DNA from: Letharia columbiana
Taxonomy: Eukaryota; Ascomycota; Lecanoromycetes; Lecanorales; Parmeliaceae
NCBI RefSeq assembly: GCF_014066305.1
Contig: NW_023501129.1
Span: forward strand, 1 to 64,000
Direction: 5' to 3'
Length of the DNA stretch: 64,000 bases
Shown here: positions 38,767 to 50,182 of the stretch, piece by piece
How the letters are laid out: each line of letters begins with the position of its first letter
Position numbering within the stretch: the first letter of the stretch is position 1
The notes under the pieces: generated by a model
Seen by the model: only the letters and a program-made list of their open reading frames with translations
What the model was told of the DNA's origin: nothing
Databases searched by the model: none
Position numbers and translations under genes: made by a program

Positions 38767-41700
38767 TGATTTTGTAGATAATTCTATTAAACTATTCTCA
38801 AATAAACTTATTAAAGGAACTATAATCAAAAAATGTGCGAAATAGATAACTGTAGATATTTGTCCAAATTCTATAAATGGAGATTCCACGTGTTTAGCAC
38901 CTAATTCCATTAATATTAAAAAGTTACCAACAAATATAAAAAAGGCTGCTTTGCTTAAAGGTTTAAATTGTATACCTCTGGATCTAGAAAGATCAGTGAA
39001 AGGCATAACTAATAAAATTAATATAGCAGAAAACATGGCGATAACACCTAACAGTTTATTAGGTATAGATCTAAGTATAGCATAAAATGGTAAAAGATCA
39101 AAAAAAAAATTTTTAACATGCGAATTAAAATTGTACATTCTTAATTCGCAAATGACAGGCTTATAAACCCAGCTTATATAACATTTCTTTTATGAAAAAC
39201 GGATTGACTAATAATATCAAACTGTCCATCGATTCTTTAAATATATAAATACGGGGTTTATTGTCCCTGTTATAATGTATAGAACATTTAAGTTTAAACT
39301 TATCTTGTAGAGTAAACATAAGTTTGTCTACATCTGTATTAGAAAAAGCATAAACACTAATATGTAAGCCAGCTCCATGACGGCTTCCGTCATCCATTAT
39401 TCAAAAGGCTAGTCCTCTAGCAGTCAAAATATTATGGATATTATCTGGCACCTTTTTTACATTTAAAAGATAAAACATTTCTCTATATAGATTAAAACAA
39501 GGTAGCTGCATAGTTGTAAAAGAGATAGCACTATATGTCTTTTTAGTCCTATTGTCTCTAACCACTCTAGACTGGGGTATATAACCGCTAACACAAAAAG
39601 GTTTAAATATACTATATACATAGTTAAAATACTCCTTGTGTGCTATGGCTGTCTGAGCGTATACCAATCTAGAATTACCAGTCTGAGATCTTTTTGCTAT
39701 GTGACCGTCACCGAGCATAATACCCACCAATATATCCTTTATATCACTAGGTAGAATTATAACAACTCTTTCAGCAGCAGATAAACGTATAATACCTTTT
39801 GTTGAACGAGCCACATAACACAATGAGCCAGTACATAAAGGTATGCTGAGTATATGATCATGTTGATAAATATATACATATATTTATGCATCATATCACT
39901 ACAATGATTGGACTATATCTTAATAATAAAAATTACCATAAATAATTTTTATTATATCTTGCGTATAGTCTCTGAAGACCCTATTAAATAGTAAATTATT
40001 AGGTTTCCTGCTGATTGTCTAGATATATTTAGGTATATAAGAGTTTCCAGCATATAGCAAGATTAAGTGACATCTTTTTATCACTCGGGTACTATAGCAG
40101 GAGGAGTTTGCATAGGATTAGCCATTACATAGTTTTCACTATCACCTAAAAGGTTAGGCATAAAAAACACAAACATTGACAACACTAAGATGAAAATAAA
40201 GATAGTAATTAGATCTTTAAATATAAAGTAGGGGGCAAATGGCAATCTATCATAATTACCTGAAACACCCAAAGGATTACCTGAACCAGCACTATCATGC
40301 AGTGCTATTAAATGCATTAAAGCTAATGCAGCTAATACAAAAGGTAAAACAAAATGTAATGCAAAAAATCTATTTAATGTGGCATTGTTTACACTGAAAC
40401 CGCCCCAGATAAATTCGACTATGTCTTGTCCAACTCACGGTATGGCACTCATAAGGCTAGTTATAACTGTAGCGCCTCATAATGACATTTGCCCATAGGG
40501 AAGAACATACAAGTATACTTAATATAAACTGTAAGTTATCTATAAAAAGCTAGAATAACTTTGAATTCATTTATTCTATTAGTCTATGAGAACTAAATAC
40601 CCCGACTGTGCATTAAGCATCATTTCAGACACCCATCAGTGACCCAGTCTGTCGCGGTCATTATAAGAACCGACGATCTCTAACTTAATAATATAGCCGG
40701 CTATCTAGTTAACTTTACACTAGATAACAAGATTAAAAGTTCTTTGATCGTTTTCACTAATATCGCCTAAGAAAAAGCATTTCTTAAATACCCCTGACGG
40801 GTTATTCCACTTTAATTTTTATTTTTTTTATAAAATTGCATAAAATTTTATACTCATGGGACTATGGTTTAAATTAAACAATGATTGAATAAACAACAAT
40901 TCAATTTGTAGGAAAGGGGCAGTTAAATAAACAAGAAAGTAATGCCAATTGGCATTAGGGTGTAATTTTATCTTGTTAAAAATTTAATAATTCAATGCCT
41001 TTTTAATCTTTTCTTAGGTGTGTTCATAGCTATTCATATAGTTATTACACTACACCTTAATGACTTAGCCCCGGGCGTAATACTAGGGTATTCGCCATAT
41101 ACAGTTTTATTTAAGTTATATACTATTATGGGTTTAGAGGATTTTGTCATATTAACTAAGCTTTCCTTGGAGTAGGCAGGCTTTTTACGAGTTAAAGCAG
41201 CTGCTTTTATCTTTGCCTTGTGTTGTTCACTGATTACTTTACCTCTATTTAGATCACCTCTTTTTAAACGACGCTTTGAGCTGTAATTCTCTACCATTTT
41301 TATCCTAGTTATTTCGGAGTGTTTAGAGGCAAAAGTATTTCCAGCTTCAGTCACTATATTATAATCAGGGAATAAATATTTCAAATAATAATCCTCCAAG
41401 TTTAACAACTCCTTATTGTTTTATTTAGTAACGATTTTAGGGAATACATGTAATATCATAAAAGCAAAATTGTTTCTTTTATGCTTTCTTACTGCAGCTT
41501 TTACTATCTTGTTGCGAAGCATACCAGTGAAATTAAATAAATGCTTACGGAATCTAGCATTGAATTTGTTTGTGGAAGCAGATCCTACATAACAGCTTAA
41601 GTTAATTTTATTCAAAATTAAGTATACACCGGCAATATCCCTAGTATCGTTTAACACTTTATCTTGAGTTGACTTTTCGTTTAGACTTTCATAAATGTAA

Positions 41701-44700
41701 ACAGGCCTAAGGTTATTGCTACTTAAAAAGTCTATAACATCTTTAGAATGTCCTTGTAGGAAATTCTTGTCTAATTGTTTTGGTTTTAGACATAGTGACC
41801 TAGAAAAAGTAGAAAAATGCTTTACTTAAAAAGAATGTATTTAAATCAGTAGTTAGTTTTGTGTTGCTTTTGTGGAACAAGAAGCTTTTGTGGAACAAGA
41901 AGCAGAGCATCACTTGTTTATAATTTACTTTTTTTCTTGCTTGAAGCATCATGGCAGAGCTCTTTATTGCTTATATTGTTATTTATCTCCTTGTTTTTCT
42001 TTAATTTATACCATCTTGGGCTATTTCAAAAACCCAAAAATGCTGTCTAAGTTTCCACTAGCTATATCTATAATATCTATATAGCTTGCCTGTACTTTAT
42101 CAATGTATTCATCCCGCATAATAAGGAATATTTTCATAACACATAAAGCCTTATGTAACCCTTACATGAAAGGTTAGAAACTTCCGACTGTACATTAGAT
42201 ATCATTTCAGATACCCACTTGTGAGCCAGTCTGTAGCGACTCTGTATTGAACCGACGGTCTTCACTCAGATATAAAGTATTTAACCGTTTTCACAAGTGT
42301 CGCCAAATAATAATATATTATCTTATAACCCTGTTGGGTTATACTACTAAAATCCATGTATGATCTTTAGACATGAATAATGTATTTTTAAATACATATT
42401 ACATACACTATATTTTATAGCAGGACTTTGATTTTTAATTCCATGTAAAGTTATTATATAGCATAACCGATAAATTTATATTTCATTTCTTTAATAATAT
42501 AAGGTTTAACTATCGTAGCTAAGTTAGACATAGATTGTTTTCATATATTAATTCTTCATTGATTAGGTGTTCCTGTTTTCACAACCGTACATCTAAGGTT
42601 AAATTTTTTACCTATAATGTTACATAACATTTTACACTCTTCATAAGTGAAACTATTAGTTGCTAATGAAATTCCTTGTTTGATTTGTCTAGAACCACCT
42701 TGCATTATTCAATGGGCTAGACTTAGCGGTGTTATATATTCAGCGATTCAACTAGGAACTCTTTTTTTCATAACGCCATCTATGTTATGATAAAAAGAGT
42801 CATATATCCATACAAAAGATGTAAAAGTAAATAAACATAACCTATAATTAAATCTTGTAACTGTATTATCTAATCTCTTATCTGTAATTGCTTCTGACTT
42901 TTTTACTAAGGTAGGTGTTATATTTGAACAATAACCCTGTTCATTGAATAATAAAGTAAGATGATGAATATAAGCAGTATTATTAATTGCTTGTTCTATA
43001 TTAAACCTTATGCTTGGAGAGATTTGACCTTTAATTTTATCAGCCCATCAGTCCCCTAACATTCCACATATTAATAGAGACAAAATGTCTTTGTTATGAG
43101 GACCTATTCTATGCAAAGCTTTAGTTCTAGCTTTACTAAAATGAGATATGTAAATATTTTCTTTATAATTCTGCGAATTTGCTTTATTAACATGAGAAAT
43201 TAACATTCAATTTGGCCACATATTTCTAATAGCCATCATTAATATAAAGATAACTGTACCTATTGTTCAGACTAATGTTCTAGGAGCTTTATATGATCCA
43301 TAGTATAGTCCTCTACCTATGTGTAGATAAACTATAAAAAAAAAGGCTGATGCTGTATTTGAGTGTAAATATCTTATTAACCATCCATTGTTCACATCAC
43401 GCATTATCAAATTAGTGTTTATTATCTATTCTCTTCTAAACTTTAGACGTACTATCTATAGGTTTAGATGAAAAAATATATTTATTTTTATACAACCTAT
43501 CTGTATCTATGTAACGATTACATGTATTACTACTAGGTTTTAAGCCCAACGACTTATGTGCATTACTGTATGAAGCAAAAGGAGAACCTTTAACCATGTT
43601 TTTATTTTCAGATACGTAAACTGTAATTGGTTTTTCAGATCTATTAGCTATACTTAATTTCCGTACGTTATCAGTATGGGGTATATTAGCTCGGACATCC
43701 AACGGAGGATCTTTTGCTAATATGGTTTGGTATTGCTCAAATATCTCTGTAATAATTCCATCTATGTTGCTGCTAGTTATTGTACTGTACCTTTTGTTAA
43801 TAGTGTCTTAAATCTTAAAAAATAATATTTTACCTTCAGGTAAAAAGTAGTAACCATGTATTGTTAGTAATAAGGCTGCTCTTCATAGTTTAAAATCCAT
43901 AGCTTTACGTGTATACATATTAGACGAATCCAAAAAAGGTAAAACATAATAATATAGACTATCTACACTATTAACTGCTAAGGAGACTACATTTATTTTT
44001 ACATTAATCGTACTTACTACAGTTAAAGGCAATATTTTACTATCTTGTAAAGCACCGTTATGTAATTTAGTTAAAAAGGTTGTTATGGCATTTAAACTTT
44101 TTTGACTAGTATTTTTTTGAGCTACTTGTAAATACAAAGCAGATCCTGTTTTAATACCAAAAGTACCTTCAGCTTCTATAAATCCTATAAGTCAGTTAGG
44201 GTTTATTATAATTTGAGAGTTATTAACTTGATGTGTAAATTTTTCTCTTTTAGAGTTCATACCATTTTTAAGAGATGTGATTGTTTCCACTTCAGCATAA
44301 GACAAATTTTTATTTATATAATCTTTAATAAGGACAGCGTTATTAAAGTCTTAAAAATCTAAAATTTTACTGGTATGTAAAGGAAAACCCTTTAAAAGAG
44401 GACAGATTACATTTTTATGTCTGCATATTTTTCTACAATAAAAGAACAACAGTTTCGACTATCTTCTACTGTAACTCTTCCTATTTTTAACTTAGATCTT
44501 ATTGTGGTAATTACCTCAATGTCGTCAAGATGTAATGATATTTTAAATCTAAATTTGACAAAAAAACGATCTAATGTAATTAGGAAGTTACCTTCTGCGT
44601 CAGTAAACCCTTAAAATCAGAATAAGAAATCATCAGACACACCTGCTAGTCTTAAGGTATCTGTATTTGATTTGCGGTTGCTTGTGAATGCGAAGCATCA

Positions 44701-45290
44701 TGGCATCAGCATCTCAGACTTTTTATTGTAAAGAGCCGTAAGATTAGAAAATCCCATTTTATTTTTATTACTATGCGTATACGGAGTCTAGGCATCAGAT
44801 ACAGAAATGAATAATAATAAACTTATCCCTATTAAAAGGTATAGATAATTAACCGTTAATCTCTTATTTTTCAATAATAGTTGGACTATCTCATCACCTC
44901 TATTTATATACATATCTAGGATGCCAAGCGTATAGTCTCTGAAGATCCTACTATGACTAAGATTAGTCAGTTGGTTTCCTGCTGATTGCCCTTCTGTCTA
45001 TTTGTACTACGCTATTATAGTATATTTATATTTTAAGGGGTTTTCAGCATACAGCCTGGTTTAAAGAACACATATTGCGGATTTTAAATATGTTCTACTG
45101 AGTTGAATGCATCTAAAACATTAGCATTATAATGCATTGCTAGAGTTACCCCTGTAATTATTTGTATTACTAAACAAAAGGCTAATAGTGAACCAAAATT
45201 CCATAAGAAACTTATGTTTGATGGTTGTGGAGAGTCTATTACGTATGAATTAACCAACTTTAATAAAGGATGACTTTTAAAGATTCTCAT
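38766..45290 (-). CDS. cob: Cytochrome b, at least four exons
   Basis: Cob is the haem-bearing core of complex III. Exon 1 (45290 to about 45087): [20 protein letters not shown] to AFNSVEHI. Exon 2 (43404-43231): [20 protein letters not shown] to FILMMA. Exon 3 (about 40509-40081): [58 protein letters not shown], and PPAIVPEW. Exon 4 (about 39092-38766): [20 protein letters not shown] to [10 protein letters not shown]. Between exons 2 and 3 there are two group I cores (about 42190-42300 and 40590-40760), so a very short exon (TAFLG region) may lie between them, possibly near 42150. The 3' end has no stop and runs into the cox2 linker. Confidence 0.92.
39161..39890 (-). CDS. LAGLIDADG endonuclease in cob intron 3
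   Basis: Motif 1 is [12 protein letters not shown] and motif 2 [13 protein letters not shown], both with their acidic residue, then [12 protein letters not shown] and the C-terminus KEMLYKLGL with a TAA. One TGA is read as Trp between the two parts. The start is unclear: the frame is open upstream past 39880, toward the exon. It lies within the intron between exon 3 (ending EW) and exon 4. Confidence 0.8.
40968..41830 (-). pseudogene. GIY-YIG ORF in a cob intron, one internal stop
   Basis: Segments in order: [33 protein letters not shown] (GIY-YIG), a TAA near 41418, then [25 protein letters not shown]3-like [22 protein letters not shown] and a tail ending LKRHWIIKFLTR. A single stop splits an otherwise coherent protein. 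Hairpin repeats with TTTTGTGGAACAAGAAGC lie just upstream (41870-41960). Confidence 0.65.
42454..43230 (-). CDS. LAGLIDADG protein in cob intron 2, fused to exon 2, motif 2 acidic residue lost
   Basis: The cob exon 2 frame continues into the intron. Motif 1 is [11 protein letters not shown]. Motif 2 reads LAHWIMQGGSR, where the related cox2 intron protein has [11 protein letters not shown], so the catalytic Asp is replaced by Gln. Shared blocks are [28 protein letters not shown] and [13 protein letters not shown]. The protein ends IGYAI then TAA. Endonuclease activity is probably lost; maturase activity, which does not need that residue, could remain. Confidence 0.8.
43436..44790 (-). pseudogene. 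LAGLIDADG ORF in cob intron 1, degenerate
   Basis: Motif 1 is preceded by a stop ([14 protein letters not shown]), and motif 2 is [15 protein letters not shown]. Further TAA stops fall near 44348 (ILDF-stop-DFNN) and 43802 (FFKI-stop-DTINK). A NUMOD1-like C-terminus ([15 protein letters not shown]) is still readable. The 32-base hairpin repeat sits in its 5' part at 44676-44710. It is clearly inactive as one protein. Confidence 0.75.
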
Positions 45291-46086
45291 TTTAGTTTTG
45301 TATGTGTATTATGGTTATATATTTAAAAGTAATAAAAGGAAAGAGGTAAGCCTGTCACTAATGCATTCTTTTTTAGTCAAAACATAAGTGATTTTATAAA
45401 TATTTTAATAAATTTGTAGTAAATTCTGATTTTAACGTAGATATAAAAATTGTTTATCCTTATAACAATACGCGGGTAAAAGATATATATTTTTTTTTTG
45501 TAAAGCCAATTTTTCTTCTGCTTACTGTAGCAGCAGGTGCAGTATATTATAAACCTCATACATAGTAAATATCTTTTTTTTTATAAACAGAAAAGTCTTA
45601 CTATATGTAGTCTTTTACACTACACTAATAAAGTAACTTAACGACATATAGTATTGGGCTTATTCATAAATGCTATACATTCGCTGCCCCAGGTAAGTCT
45701 TGGGCGCTTATTTACCATAAATAATGTTTTTAATTATAATTAATAAATGTAAGTAGAAAAACCTCTAACTTTAGGTACTTGTGAAGCATTGATTAAAATC
45801 AACTAGCTCTTTGGACCATACAGAGTAGATTCAAGTCTATAAATTAAGTTACCATGTAAAACTGTTAAATTATTAATGTCGGCAATTTCAAGGGGTAACT
45901 TGCTTCCTAACATCTTTAAAGAGATAGACCCCACGGAACAAAGCCTGAATAAAATGGATAATCTGACATTATGTTGCAACACGCAGAGTTTAGTTATAAA
46001 AGCATATAAGTTGTACAGGTCTAAAAATAAATATATATATATTTGATCCTATTTTAAGTATGTTTATCATATGTCACCTCATCTCT
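45291..46086. other. Spacer upstream of cob
   Basis: AT-rich with no recognisable gene. A 60-codon frame at 45377-45559 is low-complexity and unsupported. It probably holds the cob leader. Confidence 0.5.
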
Positions 46087-47142
46087 CTAAGAATGAGAGG
46101 AAGTAGGCAAATATTTACCTTTGGCTTCACATAAAAGTCTCTGATAACATGGACCTAACATCTTTCTAGTTAAAGAATTATAAGATCAAAAGTGTAAATG
46201 AACATTTACCATCTGAGGAGTTTTCTCGGCTGATTCAATAGTTTCAGATATAAGCTCTGTAAGTTCATGTACAGTTCCACACCCTAAATAAAAACTAAAC
46301 TGTCTTCAATCCCGAGTATTATCATTAGAAGTATCCTTATTATAAATAGTCAGAAAGCCAGTATAACAAAGGTAATCTTTTAGAATAATATCTAATTCAT
46401 CTAAAAGATAGGAATAGTTTGTAGCTTGCTCTCCAGTCAGAGTTAGATCTAGTTTTTTAGATGGCCTGTCATATGGTTTTACAGCACTATGATAAGAACA
46501 AGTAGAAAAAGATCTAATAAAACGCGAGTCCTTAGCAAGCGACTTGGTATTATTATTGAAAGTTACATGGTCACACATGTAAGGAAAAATAGGAGTAGGT
46601 CAAAGATATAAAGTAATTTTAATGTCTTTAGGGCTTTTATTTGACAATAGTATAGTTCGACTTATAAGATCATGCACATAGAAAGCAGCAAATTTGCCAT
46701 AATTAAGATCAAATCCTTTTTCTAGATAAGATTGGCCTTTAAAAACTAGACTATTAACTCTAATAATCCCTCTAAGACATCCTTGTCCTTCGCGAACAAA
46801 GCCTTTGAGATTAAGATTGTCTAAAGCAGATGAAAGAACACTAAGATTTACAACCTCACGTCCAGAAATAACTAATTTTTTATCTTTTTCTGGTAAGTTT
46901 TTAGAGTCATTGCTTCCAGGTTTATAAAGACGAGGAACTGGAAACAAAATGTTAAAAAAGATTCTTATTAAATAAGGTACAAGAGGAGCCTTTTTTTTAT
47001 TTGAGGAATTATTTATGTAAGGGAATTTAGATGTAATTAAAAATTTTTTAATTCGTTGCTTCAGCTTCGCCTCGCTAACAGGTTTTTCGTGGGCCTTCTT
47101 AGGTTTGGATCTTTGTTTTCCCTGCTTGCGAAGCAGAGCAGA
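46087..47142 (-). CDS. Plasmid-derived ORF with two N-terminal modules
   Basis: Open on the minus strand with TGA as Trp; the first clear start is uncertain (no ATG before the conserved part). It contains the recurring module twice: KKLVISGREVVNLSVLSSAL to SPKDIKITLYLWP, and LDLTLTGEQATNYSYLLDEL to HELTELISETIESAEKTP followed by VNVHLHFWS. RSFSTCSYHSAVKPYDRP before the second module is nearly the same as RSFSTSSYLNAVKSYNRP in the plus-strand dpo ORF. It ends at a TAG after about 50 further residues, so it is the amino part of a linear-plasmid protein without its catalytic domain. It diverges from the plus-strand dpo ORF. Confidence 0.65.
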
Positions 47143-47239
47143 TAACTAGATTCCTTTGTATTAAGTTGAGATTTACACTGCCTACTCAAGTTTAGTCGCT
47201 AAAACACGATTATCTCACAATTATTCTAAATTTAAACAC

Positions 47240-49618
47240 ATGATAATATCAAATAACTTATTAGGTTGCTTCTGCTTCTGCTTCGCAGAAGCAGAAGCAG
47301 AAGCAGAAGCAGAAGCAGAAGCAGAAGCAGAAGCAGAAGCAGAAGCAGAAGCAGAAGCAGAAGCAGAAGCAACAGTCGGTCGATCTCGGTATTATTCTCG
47401 ATTCGGTTCTCTTGAACTTTCTACTTTATTAAATATTGCTTGGCTAAATGGTGGGAAAAGATCCTTTGCCTCTGCTACTGATCTTTTCTCGAATAGGTCT
47501 GCTGTCAGGTCTTTTTCTACTTCTTCTTATCTTAACGCTGTAAAATCTTATAATAGACCTGTTACTTCTTTAAACTTACACATGTCTGGTGAACAAGCTA
47601 CTAGCCTTATCTTTGTTATGGAAGGATTAATGGATGCTTTATGTAACACTACAGGTCTGGATTATGAATAACTTGTAAATGATGAATATAATGGTGTCAT
47701 TGCCCTTGTAGAGCGAGTTGAGGGTATTGAAGATTGAACTGATGAAGATGTTCGTAATGCTGTTCCTTACCTTTGAGAAGATTTTTCTTTTAATTTTAAT
47801 GTTGTTACAGTTCAAGATCTTGTTGATCTTATAAGCAAAACAATAGAAGACGATAGTAAGAGTCCTAGTGAAATAGACATTTTTTTATCTTTATGACCTT
47901 CAAGTTTTAAATATGACAACAATCCTCAGGTTCCTTCTAGCAGATGTTTTGGTAAAGAGAGAAATACTCTGTATAATACGATAAAAACTATTGGTGGTGC
48001 TAGTTTTGGTTTTGGGAATCGTAGAAAGTATTCTACTCAAACCCCAAGTCACGTTACTTTTACAAATCCTTTTTACGCTCCTATCGGTAAATTGTACTCT
48101 AGGAATAGGAAAAATAAGCCTATTTATGTATATCTTAGTATATATGATGTTCATAACTTAGACGGTTTCAACAAGAAAGTTAGAGCTGTTATCAGTGAAA
48201 ACCAATATTATCACGTTTTTATTAAGGTTAAATTTAGTCGTGAAGTTTTTAGAATGTGTGGTAGACAATTCGCATTTAAATTGTCTATACAACAAAATAT
48301 ATTAGATCTTAGTCAAATAATTTCTGCTAGAATAAGTGATTTCTATAACAGTTATCAAGTTGCTGAACCAGATATCGTGTACATACAACTTAGTTTTAAA
48401 GAAGTGGACTCAAAATTACTAGCAGAGTTCTCTTTAGACAAGGATAATGCTGATTATCAACTTATATCTAAACCTGTTAACAAAGCAGTTGAAGATCTAA
48501 GTGTTATACCGAGAACCATCAGTGAGACTACGTTAGATAATTATTTAAAAACTAGTTTGGATGTTGTTGGTAATATCAGTCATATACATTTAGTTAAAGG
48601 CGGTGTACCCGTAAACTTTCTTGATATAATTAGAGAAAAAGCTTCTGTGTTAGGGATAAAACATCCTGACCATATCATATCCTTTGATGGTTATTTTAGA
48701 TTTTATTACATAAAATATCCTAAATCGGACTATGTATTAGCTGTTAAAGAGTTAGATAATTTTAGTATACATAAACTACGTTATACTCTGGATGGAATTC
48801 TTCTCAGTCAATTAACTGATAGACTTATTGGACCTAATACCGTTTCTAGAAAATTAGGTAATAATGAGTTAATAATTAAAAACAACAAATCTGTTGAAAT
48901 GAAACAAAGTTTAACTCTTAGACCCTTAGAAGGCCGTAAATCTGCTGCTCGACACATCGAGAATCCTAACATCGGTGTTATAGACTTAGAGACGTATATG
49001 GACCCTGATACTAGTAGTTCTAAAGTGTATGCATTGGGTTTTAAAACACCTAATGATATAAAAACTTACTATGTAGATTCTACTATTAACAGTGATGCTA
49101 TAGTGTTGAAATTATTAGATGAATTGTTGAGACCTAAACACTCTAAAACAACGTTTTATTGTCATAACTTAGGAGGCTTTGATGTCTTTTATATACTTAA
49201 AGTTCTAACTATATTTAATGAAGGTGTTGAATCTAAGGATGATGAGTATAAACTTAATTGAGTGTTCAGAGATTCAACTGTTTTAAAGCTAACTATTAGT
49301 AAGGACGTAGATGGTCACAAACGTACTCTTACCATTTGTGATAGTTTGGCTAGACTTGATAAAAGTTTAGACAAGTTAGCTAAGAGTTTTAATGTTGAAA
49401 CTCAAAAGGGGGTATTTCCTCATAAGTTTTCAACTAAAGCTAACTTGTTTTATGTAGGTGATACGCCAAGTATTTTTTATTATAATGATATGACTGATAA
49501 AAAATATAAAGAGCTAGATCTATTTAAAACAAACTGGTCATTTAAACAAACCGCACTAATTTTTTTGTTGTTAACGAAGTATATAAGCATTTTTGTAAAA
49601 AAATTACTTATTGCTTAA
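47240..49618 (+). pseudogene. dpo: Linear-plasmid type B DNA polymerase, N-terminal and exonuclease part
   Basis: Protein-primed family B polymerases of mitochondrial linear plasmids replicate the plasmid ends. Here the frame (TGA as Trp) has a (Glu-Ala)n run from a GCAGAA tandem repeat at 47280-47370, the module HMSGEQATSLIFVMEGL to VQDLVDLISKTIEDD, then Exo I (VIDLETYMDP), Exo II (YCHNLGGFDVFYIL) and a Pol-adjacent FRDS block. One TAA at 47669 interrupts it. After NWSFKQTALIF the frame shifts and ends at 49618, before polymerase motif A. It is truncated and inactive as polymerase. It lies on the opposite strand to all standard genes. Confidence 0.82.
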
Positions 49619-50182
49619 TATACTTCCTATGCCAGAAAACGCTTTTTCTGGCTATTCTCAGCTTCTCAGCTTCTCAGCTTATGGGTAATGTTTAAAATAT
49701 TTGTTTCCATTGATTATTCACCTCTTTTGTGTGACCTTATTGATGGAAAAAATGCTGATATTCCTCAATCAATAAGGAGATGCAAAGTTGCTATGCAACG
49801 GAACAATAAAAGAATTGATTAGTTGTGTTGTTGCTATTTAAAAAAAAAAAATAAAAATTGAATTATGTTGCTCATCTTTTCTGATAAAAATCAGAAAAGA
49901 AGAAGCAACTATGCAACTTAAGAATAAAATAATTGATGGATTGATTGACTTTTAAGCATTACTAACTCCTTGCCTATATCTTTTATGCTGATTAAGTCGA
50001 CGGGCCTTATTAAATGCGAATATTATATAGGAGGGCCGCTTAAGTTAATTGCCCAAAGTGTTATAGCTTTAGACAAAGTAACTAGTTGCCATTTATTTGC
50101 TAATGAAGTATACGAAGTTTGGCATCATCATAGAATGACTAGCGAAATTTCTTTAGTAAAAACCTAGGGGGTTACAGTATTT
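49619..50182. other. Plasmid-derived spacer with hairpin
   Basis: Fragments of open frame (VSIDYSPLLCDLIDGKNADI near 49710-49770) may be leftovers of a plasmid gene but are not assignable. A TCTTTTCTGAT/ATCAGAAAAGA hairpin is at 49868-49905. Confidence 0.45.

Noticed and set aside
45377..45559. 60-codon minus-strand ORF upstream of cob
   Set aside because: Low-complexity AT-rich frame with no motif; likely cob leader.
47900..48154. 84-codon minus-strand ORF
   Set aside because: Antisense of the plasmid dpo ORF, which has clear polymerase and exonuclease motifs.
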